Shown one piece after another: positions 10,929 through 21,823 of a stretch of DNA of 64,000 bases. Each line of letters begins with the position of its first letter. The first letter of the stretch is position 1. This DNA comes from Ureaplasma sp. ES3154-GEN (GTDB lineage Bacteria > Bacillota_I > Bacilli_A > Mycoplasmatales > Mycoplasmoidaceae), in NCBI RefSeq assembly GCF_025780075.1, contig NZ_JAOXHM010000006.1:41362-105361 (forward strand). The letters are read 5' to 3'. Under the pieces are notes generated by a model, which did no database searches, had not been told where the DNA came from, and was given only the letters and a program-made list of their open reading frames with translations. Position numbers and translations under genes: made by a program.

Positions 10929-13900
10929 ATGAAAAAATTTAAAAAATCTCTACTCTTCTTATCTGTTGTTCTCTTCACTTCTTTACCTGTTGTCGCTTGT
11001 ACGGTTAAATATAATGATCCAAATGCCAAGGACAATAAAGATCAAAAAACAGATAAATCTGAATTACAACCAAATAATCAGCTAATAGAACGGAAATTGT
11101 TTATTGAAAAACTAAACAATTTGAACTTGAACAAAGAAATTAAAAATGAGATTATTAATAATACACCGATTCCATTTGTGAATACCAACCAAGCCGATAT
11201 TTTGCTTATTATAAATAAATTTTTAACAATCGAAGCTTTTGTACCAATGAGCTTCAAGTTTAAATATGTAAAAGGTGAAAATTTAAAAGAAAAAATTACT
11301 AACCAAATCCATTTAATATCAAACAAAATCAAAACACCATTGTTATTTAATCAACCCTTAGTAATCAACGATTTGATTAACGAAGCTGATTCCTTAATTA
11401 ACAAATATAATAATCTCTTAAAAAGTAAGAATCAACAATTTGTTTTTCTTCTTGATTCCTTGAATCAAATCAGTTCAAACGATATTTTAATCAAGCAAAT
11501 TGGTTTATTTTTAATCCAACAACATCTGAATAATTATGATGAGGTAGACATTGGTTTATTTACAGATTTAATTCACTTTAAAAACAATTTTAGTTATTTA
11601 AAAACATTATTAAGCACGTATGAAAATCTTAATGATTTAAATTTACAACCTATAAGAGATTATGTTCATAATCTAGAAAACATCAACTCAGTCCCTGAAT
11701 TAGATCTAATAAAGTTAATTGAAACGTCCAAAAGTTTAATCAACAAAACTAAAGGTTTTTTTATAAATAACCAGAATTTAGTTGTCATTAATAGTGAATT
11801 AAAAAATAAAACAACTCAGCGAATTCTAGAATTTTTTTCCGATGATATTACAAATAAAACTAAATGGCTTACTATGGTTGAAGTATCTATTTTAGATAAT
11901 GATTTAATAAACATTAACAATCAGCTTGATCGCTTAACTTCAGATTTTATTCACCGTCAAACAACACTTAAAAATACCTTATTAAACACTCCTTTTACAA
12001 CAAATATTAAAAACTTAATTAATACTTATATTTACCAGTTCAATACCTTTAAACAGCTTCAAAAATTCGAAAATAGCTTTAATAATTTTAATAACGCATT
12101 AAAAATATTTATCGAAAAAATAACTAAGTTTCGTGGAGATATTGAAAACAATAATGTTAGTTCAATCAACGTTTATAATTTTTATAAATTTCTTTCCCGC
12201 ATCCGCAATATTTTCACTAACAATAAAATCGTTCATCTACCTTCATTAGATTTTAATCATATCCACAAACTAATAGTTTCTATGAGCAAAGAATTGAACA
12301 TTATAATGTCTAGTCAAAAACAAAGTGATTTAACTCTCAGGGAGCTGCTATTAAAAGAAACGGAAAATTTATACCATTTGGACTACGGAATTAATGGTCA
12401 AAAATTTAATTTTGATGAATACGCAACTCCCGCAAGTTTTAATTTAACTAATGCAAATATTTTCTTTGACAACTATGATACTGATATCTTTGATTTCAGT
12501 ATTACTGATTTAGAATGAGATTTAGCAAACCCCCAAGTGTTAATTGCAACCATTACTGTTGCGATCAAAGGGGTGGATAATATTCAAGTATCATTTAAAA
12601 AAACAAAAACTTTTAGTAAAACGGTTGATCTCGATATAATTCGTAAACAAGAATATCAGTATTTAGATGATTTGTTTCATATAGATTACGCAAGAATTAA
12701 GAGTAGTCAATTTGATTGATTTGATCAGCGTGAACATTACGAAGATTTTTTTACGCCTTTATACACCGGAATCAAACAATATTTTAATTATCAAATCAAT
12801 CATGTTGAATTTGTAAATAATCACCTTTATGTTCATGTTGGCGTTTACTGAAATAAGCAATTAATCAAAAGTTTTGTTTTACAACCTAAAAATAAAATTT
12901 ATTTTAATACCGAATTGCCAAATGATGTTTTTTTAGATAAGTTACACCAAATCGCAATCGAAAAAATTGTTTTAAACACAACTAAAAACCGTGTGGTGCA
13001 ATCTCAGTTATTTTATCAAAATTTAAAATTAAAAAACCCTAACCAAGCTTTAACCCATTCTGATTTCACAATCAACCAGGCGCAAAAGGCGATTAATGAA
13101 GTTTATGATTTGCCCAAATTCGGTAATTATCAAGTGATTGTTAAAGAGATCATTCAACACTCATTAACTTCCAAAAGTGTTAAATTAGTTCTATGATACA
13201 CATATAAAGGTGTTGAAGTTCCAAATTATGATCCGAATAAACAACGAGCCAATTTTATTTGAATGCATAACTTCAAAAGTTTCAATTGATTTGATATTAA
13301 ACCAAAAAATAAACATTTCACACAAGCGGATTTTAATAGTGAATATCAACAACCTAATCCAGATGAAATTATTAATTTTAATAAAATAAATGCAACTAAT
13401 TTTGATTGACGTTACACTGAGGCGATTTTATTAAATAGAGCAAAGAACCGTTATGTTGGTTACCGTTCATTAAACCCGCAAAAACTAATTAACCAAGAAG
13501 CTTTTATTAATATTAATTATTTTTTAAACTTAGTAGAATCACGAAAACCAGAAACAGTTACTGACCCTGCAACCATTTACATGCCGTTAAGCAATAACAC
13601 TCTAGCCCCATTAAATACTCCTATTAATAATGCCAATCCGCAAATTATTAACGATAATTACTATCTGTTTTTTTATGATGTCCGATTAGTTAACCGTTAT
13701 AGTATGTCTTTTAAGCTTGGATATATTAACAAAAATAACCATAACATTCGTTACACAAACAACAAAGATATTACGCTTGTTAACTTAGTTAATGATTATG
13801 AACAGGCGTTATATCCGGAAATAATGCTTAATAATATCACCTATGATGATTTAATCTTTGATGACCAACTAATTCATAATGATCTTAATTACTATACAAC

Positions 13901-15851
13901 TTATGAAAGGTATAATGATTTAAAAAAAGCTATTCGCATTCGTGCAAATGATCAGGATCAAATCGTATATCAAAATTTTTCATTACCGCGTAATTATTTC
14001 GAAATTAATGCTTTTAGGGTAGTGAATAACAAACTTTACTTTAATTTAAAAGTAACTGGATATAATACACGATTAAATAAAACAACTAGTATTGTGGGTA
14101 AAAACTGGTATGAAGTTCCTAAAATTCGATTAGCAAATCATAATCCCAAAGAAGAATGAAATACTGATCAACAAAATTTATTGACTATTTATCAGGCTAA
14201 CCACTCTGTTTATCGTCAACGAATAATTGAACCTTATTGACGAGATTTAAAATGAACAAAAAATAATGAAACTAACAGCGCACAATGATTACTTCCTCTT
14301 AAATATCTAGAACAAACATTATTACAGCCTAATCTAAAAAATCCACGGATAAATATAAGTTTTGAAGCAAATTCATTAATTATGGATGATCTAAAAAATA
14401 ATCGTTTTTTTGATGAACAGTATCAATTAAAAGTTAGCATTAATTGAAACGAATTAATCCAAAAACAAATTTTATTTCAAACATATAATTTGCCCACAGA
14501 TACTACTGTTACTTATCAGATATTATTAATCATGAAATATGATCCACATATAGGAATCACATTTACTTTTTTTCCAACTAATCCAAAATATAAAATATTA
14601 GTTGACAACCCGCATAAATTTATTAACGAAAATAATAACTCTCTTTTTGATGAAAACAAAGCATTTTTAATTACAGATTATGCGGCAAAGATTAGCATAT
14701 CTTATACGAACTACTTGCAAAACGAAAACTTCGGATACGAATCAAATCGATTTGATTATAATGATGTTTATTTTTCAAAAATTAACCAACCAACATTATT
14801 TGCTAATGATGAATCATTTTATACTAATAAAGGTATATATAACCCAAACCAAAATGTATACTGAAAATTACACGATGGATTCAAACTAGATGTGGATACT
14901 TTACGTTTGGATAAGTATATAAAATTTAATCAAGCACATAATGAATATATTCGTGCGTTATTAAACGTTCGAGATTATGGAGACCAAATTGTGTACGGAT
15001 CAGCAACAATTCTTGCAAGAGTCAGTACGAATCCTAATGATAAACGTTTTTATGTTATAACCAACCGGCACGTTGAGGGGGATGGTTTAGATAATTACGC
15101 AAGTGTTGCACACAAAAATTTCTTACGTGAATTTACAAATCGACTGTATTCGACAATAGACAAATATTTAAAAAATGATTTAATTGATGGCAATACACAA
15201 GGTTTTTGACCAGCTAATACCTATAACGGTGTAAACATTAAAGTTATTTATTCAGGTTTTGAACAAAATAATAATTCTGATACCTACATATCGAATCCAG
15301 ATATTACAGTATTCGTTGTTGATTTAAATCCATTTTATCAAGATGCTTTGTTGCACGGATATACTGATATTATTTATAAAATTGATCAGTTATCCAATAA
15401 GGATATGCAACTAGATATTAGTGGCAATGATGCAATCATTAATGTCCCCCATTTGCGCGAGGCAACAGTTTTGGGTTTTCCTGGTAAAAAACAAACTGGT
15501 TTAATACTAAATCGTGTACCCACTGATAACAAAAATATTTATATTAATACTCATAATCATTATCCAACTGTTTTTGCGGCTCCCGGAATGTCTGGTACTG
15601 GTTTCATTCTTGATAATAATACTTATTTTGGATTAATTAAATCTCAATGAACAACTGGCACTAAGACATGAGGATTACATTATGCTGGATATTTATATAA
15701 TCACTTTGGAGTTAATTTTAATCACCAAAACCCTTTAACACTAGTTAATGATAAGTCATTAGGCGCTCAAATTTTACGAGCAAACTTATTAGACCCAATT
15801 AACTACCGACTACCTTGATTTTTTAAAAAAATAGAACAAAATCAGCAGTAA
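10929..15851 (+). CDS. Lipoprotein with C-terminal DUF31 serine peptidase domain (MIP-like)
   Basis: A 1,640-residue protein read through many TGA codons. The signal peptide ends in the lipobox PVVAC, with Cys24 as anchor. Residues about 40-560 are a helical, Asn/Leu/Lys-rich region; the middle has several beta-rich segments. The C-terminal domain (from about 1320) has a chymotrypsin-like layout: YVITNRHV with His1381, SNPDITVFVVD with Asp1458, and APGMSGTGF with Ser1555. These match the DUF31 mycoplasma peptidase family (PF01732), which includes the immunoglobulin protease MIP of MIB-MIP systems. All three triad positions appear intact. No separate MIB-like gene is adjacent, so immunoglobulin cleavage is only inferred. 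A terminator follows the stop. Confidence 0.82.
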
Positions 15852-15890
15852 TATCTATCTAAAATTAGACAACTAATATTTTTAAATTTT

Positions 15891-15917
15891 ACAAACAGGT
15901 TAATCTGTTTGTTTTTA
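15891..15917 (+). terminator. Terminator after the DUF31 lipoprotein gene
   Basis: Hairpin ACAAACAG / CTGTTTGT with a 6-nt loop followed by a T run. Confidence 0.75.
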
Positions 15918-16478
15918 TGAATAAAAATAAAAAATTTATCAATTAATAATTATGATTGAATAAAAAACATAAATTTAATTGAAATATAGACCATGATGCC
16001 ATATTTTAAAAAACATCTCCATTTTATTCTATATATAAAACAAAAACTAGACTTGTATCAGAATCTTATATAATTAAGTTTCAAAAATACATCAAAAACT
16101 TAGCACATCATAAATTAAGTAATACACAAAAGTATGTATAAATTAATTTAAATTCTACAACAAATAGAATTTATCAACCTAAAACAGGCGTGTACAGATA
16201 AACCATATGCCATTTCAAAAAAGATATTTCAATTATTTATGTATATTTTATACATTATACATTCTCTATAAAACTAAGTGTGAGACAAGGCAGTAATTTA
16301 ACCAAAGTGCAATGTTTGTATGGTGATACAACTTTTGGATATAAAGTTCTTTTTTAATCATTAATTTGTTAAACTACGATTTTTACCAAAACCTAGCTGT
16401 CATAAGTCTTGGATGAAACAACAAACAAAAGCGACTATTTTGAAAATCACAACGGATGATAAATGGTAAGTATTTATA
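15918..16478. other. Non-coding stretch, possibly decayed coding sequence
   Basis: Over 550 bp without a convincing gene on either strand. Short open pieces occur (for example about 33 codons near 16044-16141 and 18 codons near 16415-16465), but none has a start with a ribosome-binding site or recognisable similarity. The stretch may be decayed coding DNA. I see no tRNA or transposase. Confidence 0.4.
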
Positions 16479-16507
16479 AAAAAACACCACTGAAAAGTGG
16501 TGTTTTT
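16479..16507. terminator. Bidirectional terminator
   Basis: AAAACACCACT / AGTGGTGTTTT stem with A tract on one side and T tract on the other, usable from either direction. It most likely serves degV on the minus strand. Confidence 0.75.
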
Positions 16508-16643
16508 GTGTCTAAAAATTTAAAAATCCAAGCTAAAATGCCGTTTTTAAATAAATATCTTCCTTAAATTAGGAATAATAATGTTAAAAATAAAAAGTGT
16601 TGGGTAAATATGAATTTTAATTGTTAAAAAATATTAAAAATTG

Positions 16644-17552
16644 TTATTGTAGTGGATAATACTCTTTAACAATAACCTTCTTAATCTTAGTTACAACTTG
16701 AATTGCATATGACTTTTCCCGTGTATAAACAGTAAAAACATTTGGTCCAGGTCGATAAACAATTTGGTTAAGGTTCAACCCATAGTGTTTAATCAAATAA
16801 CTTGTAATTTTATTTAAATAGAAATCATCCAAATTGGCATGTAAAATACAAATTTTTTCGATATTATCCTGATCTAATTGATTTGCATAAACTTGATCAA
16901 TTAAATCAACCATTTTAATATACGCTTCATCATATTTACGTGCCAATCCACCGTAATGATTCTTATATTCCTGTTTTATAATCGGAGAAATATGTGTCAT
17001 CTTTAGAAAAACACCTTTTATTTTAGAAATTCTTCCCGATTTAACTAGACTCTTGATATCTTTGCATACAAACATACTTGATGTTTTAAGTGCGAACTGA
17101 TTAATTAATTGTCGAATTTCTATTTCACTTAAATCTTTTTGACTCAATGTTTTTATTAGCAACTCCGCTAAATATTCAAGGGCATAACCAAAAGTTTGTG
17201 AATCCTCGACAATTAGTTGATTCGGATACTCGCGTTCAAGAATTTTCAAATTATTGTATTGTGAACTAAAACCTTTAGAAATGCCAATATAAATAATGCG
17301 TTCATACTCCTGAGCAAGTTGAGCAATTGTTTCATGAACCGTCCCTAATAAACTTGTACTTGTCATAAAACTATAATCCTTGTTTAAGTATGCAAAAACT
17401 TCGTTATGGGGTAGTGTTGTTGGCTCATCTACAAAAAGTTTTTCATCGCTTCGCATGATTGTTAGCGGAAGAACTCTAATCGCTAATCCGTTTGTTTCAT
17501 TAGGATTAACTGTTGATGATGAATCAGTTAAAATAATAAATTTTTGTTTCAT
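16644..17552 (-). CDS. DegV family fatty acid-binding protein
   Basis: DegV/FakB-type proteins bind a fatty acid and present it to the FakA kinase, feeding exogenous fatty acids into phospholipid synthesis; this matters in mollicutes, which import lipids. The 302-residue sequence opens with ILTDSSSTV, matches the DegV two-domain layout and has the TSTSLLGT and RISKIKG segments of the family. It contains no internal TGA. A strong AAAGGTGG ribosome-binding site precedes the ATG. The bound lipid cannot be read from sequence. Confidence 0.9.
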   Translation of the reverse strand: MKQKFIILTDSSSTVNPNETNGLAIRVLPLTIMRSDEKLFVDEPTTLPHNEVFAYLNKDYSFMTSTSLLGTVHETIAQLAQEYERIIYIGISKGFSSQYNNLKILEREYPNQLIVEDSQTFGYALEYLAELLIKTLSQKDLSEIEIRQLINQFALKTSSMFVCKDIKSLVKSGRISKIKGVFLKMTHISPIIKQEYKNHYGGLARKYDEAYIKMVDLIDQVYANQLDQDNIEKICILHANLDDFYLNKITSYLIKHYGLNLNQIVYRPGPNVFTVYTREKSYAIQVVTKIKKVIVKEYYPLQ

Positions 17553-17656
17553 AGTACCACCTTTTATATAAATTTTATAACAAAAGACTAGATTAAAAAA
17601 TAATATAATTATTATTAGTGTTTAATTATGAAATAAATTTAAAACAAGGAACAAAA

Positions 17657-19369
17657 ATGGACAATATTAATAATAAACTTAACTGACAAACTGCTTTTGG
17701 ATTAGCTTATACACTAACTCGTTTATACAAAGATGTGCAAATCGCAACTATTAACTTACAAGACGAAGGTTTTTATGTTGATTTTAAGGTCAATGATGAT
17801 CTTAAAATCAATTTAAACGATTTTAAAAAAATCAAAAAAAATTTTGAAAAATTGATTAACAATAAAACCGAAGTTTCACTAATTACAGATGCTTCGATTA
17901 GTAATGTTTATCTTGCTGATTTAATGAATCAAGAACCTAACTTTAATTTATTTAGTATAGATGATTTTATTTTTGGATTAAACTTAGACAAAGATTTCAA
18001 CCTTTTTAACAGTCGACATTTTGAGCTCTTAAATTTAGGCGGTAGTTACTACCAAAACAACGCTAAATTAGATCAATTAGTGCGCATTAGTGGAATCTGT
18101 TTTGCATCAAAAGAGGAATTAGATAATTATTTAATCCTTTTACAAGAACGTAAGGAGCGCGATCATAGAAAATTAGGAAAAGAACTTGATTTATTTACAT
18201 TTAATACTCTAGCGGGACAAGGATTGCCAATCTGAAAACCAAACGGAACAATTATCAAACAAAAAGTTCAACAATTTATCAATGAATTAGAGTTTATGTA
18301 TGATTTTACGCCTGTTATTACACCAATTCTTGGAAGTATTGATTTATACAAAACCAGTGGACATTGAGATCACTATCAAGAAAATATTTTTCCGCCAATT
18401 AATGTAGATGATGAAACTTTTATTTTGCGTCCAATGACATGTCCACACCATACATTAGTTTATAGTGATAACCTGCGTTCTTATCGCAATTTACCTGTCC
18501 GTTTATCAGAGCATTCAATCTTACATCGTTATGAATCATCAGGTGGTTTAACAGGCTTCGAGCGAGTACGAGAAATGATTCTTGAAGACTGTCACGTCTT
18601 CTGCCGTATGGATCAAATCGAAGAAGAAGTAAAAAATGCTTTTGAAATGATCGATAAAGCTCATAAGGGTCTAAAAATTCAAGCGTTTGAAATTCATTTA
18701 TCTTTATATGATGAAAATGATCATGAAAAATTCTATAATGACCCAATAATGTGAAAAAACTCGCAAGACGCATTACGTGCAATGTTAACCAAGAATAACA
18801 TCCCCTTCAAAGAAATGGTTGGGGAAGCTGCTTTCTATGGCCCGAAAATTGATTTCCAAGTTAAAACTAGTTTAAACCGCATCATTACTATCTCAACTAT
18901 CCAGTTAGATTTTTTATTGCCGAAACGTTTTGAATTAACTTATGTTGATTCACAAAAAAATCTTGTTCCACCAGTAATGATTCATATCGGTATTATCGGA
19001 ACTTATGAACGTTTTTTAGCAATTTTATTAGAACAAACAAAAGGTGTTTTACCATTTTGATTAGCCCCTGTACAAGTTATCATTATTGCAGTTAATGAAG
19101 AAATTCACGGTGTATATGCCCAAAATTTACATAAAAAACTTAAATCATTAATGTTACATAGTGTTTATGACGACCGTAATGAACGAATTTCTAAGAAAAT
19201 CCGCGAAGCTCAAATGAGTAAAATTCCTTACCAAATTGTGGTTGGGGATAAAGAAATCGAAGATGAAAACTTGGTGACATACCGAGAGTATGGACAAGAA
19301 ACAACAAAAACTGTTTTATTTGATGATTTCATCCAGTTATTACAAACCAAAATTGCAAGCAAACAATAA
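17657..19369 (+). CDS. thrS: Threonyl-tRNA synthetase, editing-deficient form
   Basis: Charges tRNA-Thr with threonine. The 570-residue protein has the class II core: motif RPMTCPHH with the zinc-binding Cys, motif 2 [16 protein letters not shown], motif 3 [13 protein letters not shown], and a C-terminal anticodon-binding domain beginning near [10 protein letters not shown]. The N-terminus is reduced to about 170 residues: there is no TGS domain, and the editing domain is recognisable ([14 protein letters not shown]) but its HxxxH site is replaced by non-histidine residues in [15 protein letters not shown]. Loss of ThrRS proofreading has been described in mycoplasmas. Several Trp codons are TGA. 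The start follows AAGGA. Confidence 0.93.
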
Positions 19370-19375
19370 TTAAAA

Positions 19376-19411
19376 AATTAAAAAACCAGATTTTTCTCTG
19401 GTTTTTTAATT
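19376..19411 (+). terminator. Terminator of thrS
   Basis: Long stem AATTAAAAAACCAGA / TCTGGTTTTTTAATT directly after the thrS stop. Confidence 0.85.
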
Positions 19412-19454
19412 ACTCTAGCTGTTAAAATCTAGAGGTTACTCAAGCGATAAAAAT

Positions 19455-19916
19455 TTATTGAACTTTACAAGGAAAAAAGACATGTTTTTAAAGATGGGCG
19501 TCCTTATTCTAAAAAATATTTAGAAGAGGCGACAAATAACGCTCAATCGGTCTTGATTTTTTTCAAGACAAGGAACGAATCATTTAAAGAAAATAGGTTT
19601 AACAGGTTCATTCGATACTCCCAAACCTGTTGAACTGATTAAATTTTTGATTAGAATTTCAACAAATGATGATGACATTGTTTTGGATTATTTTGCTGAT
19701 TCAGGAACGACTGCTTAATTTGTTTATGAACTTAATTTATTAGAAAATAGGAACAATAAATGCATTCTTATTCAAACCAAAGAACCGGTTAAAACTAATA
19801 CGTCTGTTTTTAAAAAATGTATGGATTTAGGAGTGAATCCTTTTATTAGCGATATACTTCTTTTTAGAATTAATAGATATATCAAAACTAAAGATTACGA
19901 TTTAGAATATATTTAA
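19455..19916 (+). pseudogene. Remnant of a type III (Mod-like) adenine methyltransferase
   Basis: Only the C-terminal part survives. One frame reads GRPYSKKYLEEATNNAQS, and after a frameshift another reads GLTGSFDTPKPVELIKFLI and DIVLDYFADSGTTA. These are the TPKP and DFFAGSGTTA (SAM-binding) segments of beta-class N6-adenine methyltransferases such as type III Mod subunits. A TAA stop follows GTTA exactly where the normal protein continues with an aromatic or His residue, after which the frame resumes (FVYELNLLENRNNKC). The catalytic DPPY half is missing. An adjacent broken gene downstream is the likely partner nuclease. Confidence 0.75.
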
Positions 19917-19937
19917 TATTAAAAGGAAGGTAAATAA

Positions 19938-20570
19938 ATGAAATAAAAATAAAACTTGAAGAACTTTTTGATAAAGGTGAATTTCAAAAAATCAATTTAT
20001 CTTTTGTAAAAGAAGGCGTTGATGTTTTACAACAAATAAATTTAGTACAAGAAAAATACGATAAAAATGATACAGATACATTTATAAATGAATTAAGGGA
20101 CTCAATTGTCGAAAATACTTTAGGATATGGTTTAGTTAACATCAGAAAACACGGTTTTAATTGTAAAAAAGAAAACAAAAATATATCTTGAAGTTAAAGA
20201 TGCTAGTTTTACATCTGATTCTTGACAAGCAACATTTAACGATACAACACTGGAAAAAGCAAAAGCGTTTCAAGACCCTAGACTTTATTTGGTGCTAGTG
20301 GTATGAAAAGGTGCAAGTGATTTATTGGTTATATGTTATGGTCAAAATAAAGAGATAGGAAAACTTCTTGAACAAAAAGTGAATGCTTTCAAAAACAAAG
20401 GAAAAGTTGTAAGAAGCACACTAAGCATAACTTTATCAAAATTAGTTTTTACTTATGGTTTTAAAATATTCCCCGTTTCTAAATCAAAGGAAGAAACAAA
20501 GCAATTATTAAAATTAATGAATAGAAGTTTTAGTAAATTAACTGATGATATGTTTGGAATTTTAGATTAA
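19938..20570 (+). pseudogene. Remnant of a probable type II-like restriction endonuclease
   Basis: The ATG at 19938 stops after two codons; the real reading frame resumes one base off, as if an A were lost from an A-run. A second frameshift lies near 20162-20175. The restored protein (about 205 residues) contains IYLEVKDASF, an E-V-K element of the kind found in PD-(D/E)XK nucleases, then a segment rich in conserved-looking residues (DSWQATFND, VVWKGASDLL). TGA is used for both Trp. It follows the methyltransferase remnant after 21 bp, which supports a former mod-res pair. The family is not identified. Confidence 0.6.
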
Positions 20571-20587
20571 TAGAAAAAATATATTGT

Positions 20588-20707
20588 ATGTATAAAAATA
20601 AAAAACAACCAAAAATAAAAGATTATGATATAGAAAAATTCAAAAATCTACTCAACAAAGCAATAATTAATACTAAAACTAAACAAAAAGCACAAAAGCA
20701 ACCTTAA
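20588..20707 (+). CDS. Small Lys-rich hypothetical protein (39 aa)
   Basis: A short frame MYKNKKQPKIKDYDIEKF... closes the decayed R-M locus, ending inside the left arm of a terminator hairpin. It is very basic and has no recognisable domain. It may be a degraded leftover or a small protein of the old operon. Confidence 0.3.
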   Translation: MYKNKKQPKIKDYDIEKFKNLLNKAIINTKTKQKAQKQP

Positions 20708-20723
20708 TAGTTGCTTTTTCTTT
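20694..20723 (+). terminator. Terminator of the decayed R-M locus
   Basis: AAAAGCAAC / GTTGCTTTT stem followed by a T-rich run. Confidence 0.7.
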
Positions 20724-20858
20724 ACCTTTTGATTATTTCAAGGTTGTGTTTTACATACATTGCAAGGATATATACCTTATTTTCATTTAAAATGTTTTAT
20801 CCTCAACACATGCAAGTAGATCAAAATAGCAATAATGCAGTTCTTAGGACATAAAAAT

Positions 20859-20895
20859 AAAACCGAGTTCTAACTAGAATTAGAACTCGGTTTTT
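20859..20895. terminator. Strong bidirectional terminator
   Basis: A 15-bp stem AAAACCGAGTTCTAA / TTAGAACTCGGTTTT with a short loop, between the decayed R-M locus and the convergent membrane-protein gene, which it can terminate on the minus strand. Confidence 0.85.
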
Positions 20896-20958
20896 AATCA
20901 CATTTTTTTAGTAAACCTTAATATTCTATATCATCAATCTTGTTAATATCAATAGTTA

Positions 20959-21735
20959 TTAACGACCAAAAAAACGCGCAATTCATCGCAAACGAATCAG
21001 TAAAATTAATAATCATAAAAGAACTTGTGCATATGCATAAAACATTGTATTGCTTAAATACATAATTAAACCTTTATGTTCTAAATTTTGATTGTCTTCG
21101 GTTATGCTACGCAGATCATTCATTCTCATAACTACACTAATACTAAAAGTAATCACAAAAATAATTGAAATAATTAAATCGATTCAACTTACTGTTTTAA
21201 AAACTGTTTGGTTTTTAAAAGCAACAAAATATAAAACAAACGACAAAATCATTAAAACAGATGCAATTCCAATAATCACACGAGTAATTGTATATAAAAC
21301 AATTACGGTTTTTTTACTAACAAAATAACCAATAATGCTTAATGTTATAAATAAAACTAAACTAATTCCTATCATCACTAGAAATGTATAAAATTCTAAC
21401 GCGCCTGCTATAAAAGCGATCACAACACTATACACAATCATCATAAAAATGCCGTAGATAATATTAAAGGCAAAGTTTAATTCGTATTTTTCAGGTTTAA
21501 AACGCTTCATTAAAAACATAATAAGCACCCCAATTAAGCTAACACCCCCAACGGATGCAAACCCTATTATTGTGGGAATAAAATTAGTTGCTCAACCATA
21601 TTTTAACAAGAAAGTTAAACCAATCATTAAGGCAACAAACAAAGTAACTTGAATTGTCGTTGCTATCATTGTTTTTGCAAATAATTTACTTTGTTGTTGG
21701 TTGAGGGGTTGTTTCTGTTGATTTCAAAAATTCAT
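20959..21735 (-). CDS. Multi-pass membrane protein, possibly Bax inhibitor-1-like
   Basis: A 258-residue protein read with TGA as Trp, starting at ATG with GGGAG upstream. After a short polar N-terminus (NQQQSKLFAKT) it has about seven hydrophobic segments. The C-terminus, with VMRMNDLRSITED followed by a last helix and ending RFFGR, recalls the Bax inhibitor-1/YccA family, whose members end in a helix followed by a short basic tail with FG. Those proteins are suspected Ca2+ leak channels or membrane stress factors. The similarity is partial, so I give the family only as a suggestion. The start and stop are clear to within a base or two. Confidence 0.6.
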
Positions 21736-21823
21736 ATTCGCTCCCATATTTATAATGTATTCCTATATTTTAGCACCTAAATATTATAAAATATAAAGAT
21801 ATACTTGAAGATGCGTGATCCTT

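Noticed and set aside
10929..15851. Several small hypothetical genes in the DUF31 lipoprotein region
   Set aside because: The same in-frame TGA pattern; the spacers translate without TAA or TAG and the catalytic domain is complete.
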